Shown one piece after another: positions 4,858 through 5,603 of a stretch of 5,603 nucleotides of DNA. Under the pieces are notes generated by a model. It was given only the letters and a program-made list of their open reading frames with translations. It was not told where the DNA came from and did no database searches. The first letter of the stretch is position 1, and each line of letters begins with the position of its first letter. This stretch comes from Parcubacteria group bacterium RIFCSPHIGHO2_01_FULL_47_10b (GTDB taxonomy: Bacteria > Patescibacteriota > Minisyncoccia > 2-01-FULL-47-10): NCBI GenBank assembly GCA_001824325.1, contig MHXC01000049.1, positions 219 through 5,821 on the forward strand, written 5' to 3'. A program made the translations under genes and the position numbers.

Positions 4858-5603
4858 ACCAATACCTCGAACTACTACAGACCACATTGGAGCAGGGCGT
4901 CCTCAGCGACGACCGCACGGGCGTTGGTACGATTCGCTATCCCGGGCCGCAGTTGCGGGTTGATTTGTCGAAGGGATTTCCATTGCTCACCACGAAGAAA
5001 ATGTTCTATAAAGCGATTTTTTACGAGCTATTATGGATGCTGCGAGGCGATACGAACATTAAATACCTGGTAGACAATGGGGTGAATATTTGGAATGAGT
5101 GGCCGTTTGCGGTGTATGTCCGCGAAAACAAACTCGAAAAAAAATTGCCGCGATACACAGACGAATGGCGCGCAGAGATGTCGCGATTTATCGAACAGAT
5201 CAAAAATAACCCCGATTTTGCTCAAAAGTGGGGAGACCTCGGTCCGGTTTACGGTAAACAATGGCGTCGGTGGGAAACAGCAAGCGGGGGAGTAATCGAT
5301 CAGTTAGTCGATGTCATTGATCAAATTAAGCATAACCCAACCTCTCGGCGCATTATTGTAAACGGGTGGAATGTTGGTGATATTTTTGAACAAATCCACG
5401 ACCCAGATGCCGCACCACCACCTTGCCATACTATGTATCAATTTATTGCGCTCGGCGATCGCCTATACTGCAAGTTATACCAGCGTAGCGCCGATGCTTT
5501 CTTGGGCGTGCCGTTTAACATTGCATCATATTCATTGCTCACGATGATTATTGCCAAACTGACGGATTACAAACCGGGTGAGTTTATTCATACGTTCGGC
5601 GAT
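4854..5603 (+). CDS. thyA: Thymidylate synthase, truncated by the right window edge
   Basis: ThyA methylates dUMP to dTMP using 5,10-methylene-THF and releases dihydrofolate. The frame is open for 250 codons to the window end. Aligned with the E. coli enzyme, about 60 C-terminal residues are missing, including the HxY pair that binds dUMP. Motifs are DRTGVGT (20-26, R21), GFPLLTTKK (41-49), [12 protein letters not shown] (58-69, E58), NIWNEW (78-83, W80 and W83), [10 protein letters not shown] (128-137, Y133), [10 protein letters not shown] (164-173, the R165/R166 pair), PPPCH (188-192, nucleophile C191), QRSAD (210-214) and PFNIASY (220-226, N222). Between W83 and DLGPVYG the protein carries a segment 39 residues longer than in E. 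coli, like the long-form enzymes of Lactobacillus type. The start overlaps the HAD stop by 4 bp, and MNQYLELLQ matches the family N-terminus. With glyA in the same operon, producer and consumer of methylene-THF are co-expressed. The next gene may be a dihydrofolate reductase, but it is outside the window. Confidence 0.97.
   Translation, partial: MNQYLELLQTTLEQGVLSDDRTGVGTIRYPGPQLRVDLSKGFPLLTTKKMFYKAIFYELLWMLRGDTNIKYLVDNGVNIWNEWPFAVYVRENKLEKKLPRYTDEWRAEMSRFIEQIKNNPDFAQKWGDLGPVYGKQWRRWETASGGVIDQLVDVIDQIKHNPTSRRIIVNGWNVGDIFEQIHDPDAAPPPCHTMYQFIALGDRLYCKLYQRSADAFLGVPFNIASYSLLTMIIAKLTDYKPGEFIHTFGD

Noticed and set aside
1..5603. tRNA genes, CRISPR arrays, insertion-sequence ends, toxin-antitoxin or phage modules
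   Set aside because: No cloverleaf, regular repeat-spacer series, terminal inverted repeats with a transposase, or small paired genes were seen. Nearly all DNA is covered by the six assigned genes.

Overview
The window is a compact piece of bacterial chromosome with five complete or nearly complete protein genes and the end of a sixth. All genes except the AAA ATPase are core housekeeping genes. The SHMT sequence has features I associate with Candidate Phyla Radiation / Patescibacteria (Parcubacteria-like) proteins: IPSENYVS instead of IASENF, GSPAN instead of GSQAN, and a GGPHDQTTAA segment. Very tight gene packing, 4-bp ATGA overlaps and no convincing Shine-Dalgarno sequence at any visible start fit that idea. 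The lineage is an inference from remembered family motifs, not from a database search. No RNA gene, CRISPR array, insertion sequence or origin was seen, and no stretch over 300 bp lacks a gene.

Layout, left to right. (1) 2-475, + strand: the C-terminal tail of GatB, the amidotransferase subunit that makes Gln-tRNA(Gln) or Asn-tRNA(Asn). (2) 476-543: a dense control region with an inverted repeat around a TTGACA box, a candidate extended -10, and a perfect 9-bp hairpin followed by a T-rich tract that runs up to the next ATG. (3) 544-1818, + strand: a stand-alone AAA_14/DUF4143 ATPase, clearly more AT-rich than miaA and glyA and the most accessory-looking gene here. (4) 1860-2762, - strand: miaA, tRNA A37 dimethylallyltransferase, convergent with the ATPase. 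(5) 2783-4138, + strand: glyA, divergent from miaA with only 20 bp between the two start codons. (6) 4135-4857, + strand: a HAD-superfamily phosphatase, overlapping glyA by 4 bp. (7) 4854 to the right edge, + strand: thyA, overlapping the HAD gene by 4 bp and cut by the window end.

glyA-HAD-thyA looks like one translationally coupled operon for thymidylate synthesis. SHMT makes 5,10-methylene-THF, which ThyA consumes to convert dUMP to dTMP. The HAD enzyme between them is unassigned, and its position makes a nucleotide or one-carbon role worth testing. A promoter-like TTGACA-N16-TAAACT ends 6 nt before the glyA ATG, which predicts a leaderless transcript. gatB and miaA both serve translation.

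I did not find a clear new multi-gene system. The most interesting points are the leaderless divergent miaA/glyA promoter, a Tyr in the PLP-phosphate loop of SHMT, the HAD gene inside the thymidylate operon, the hairpin/promoter arrangement before the ATPase, and a strongly over-represented hexamer, TCGAGC.
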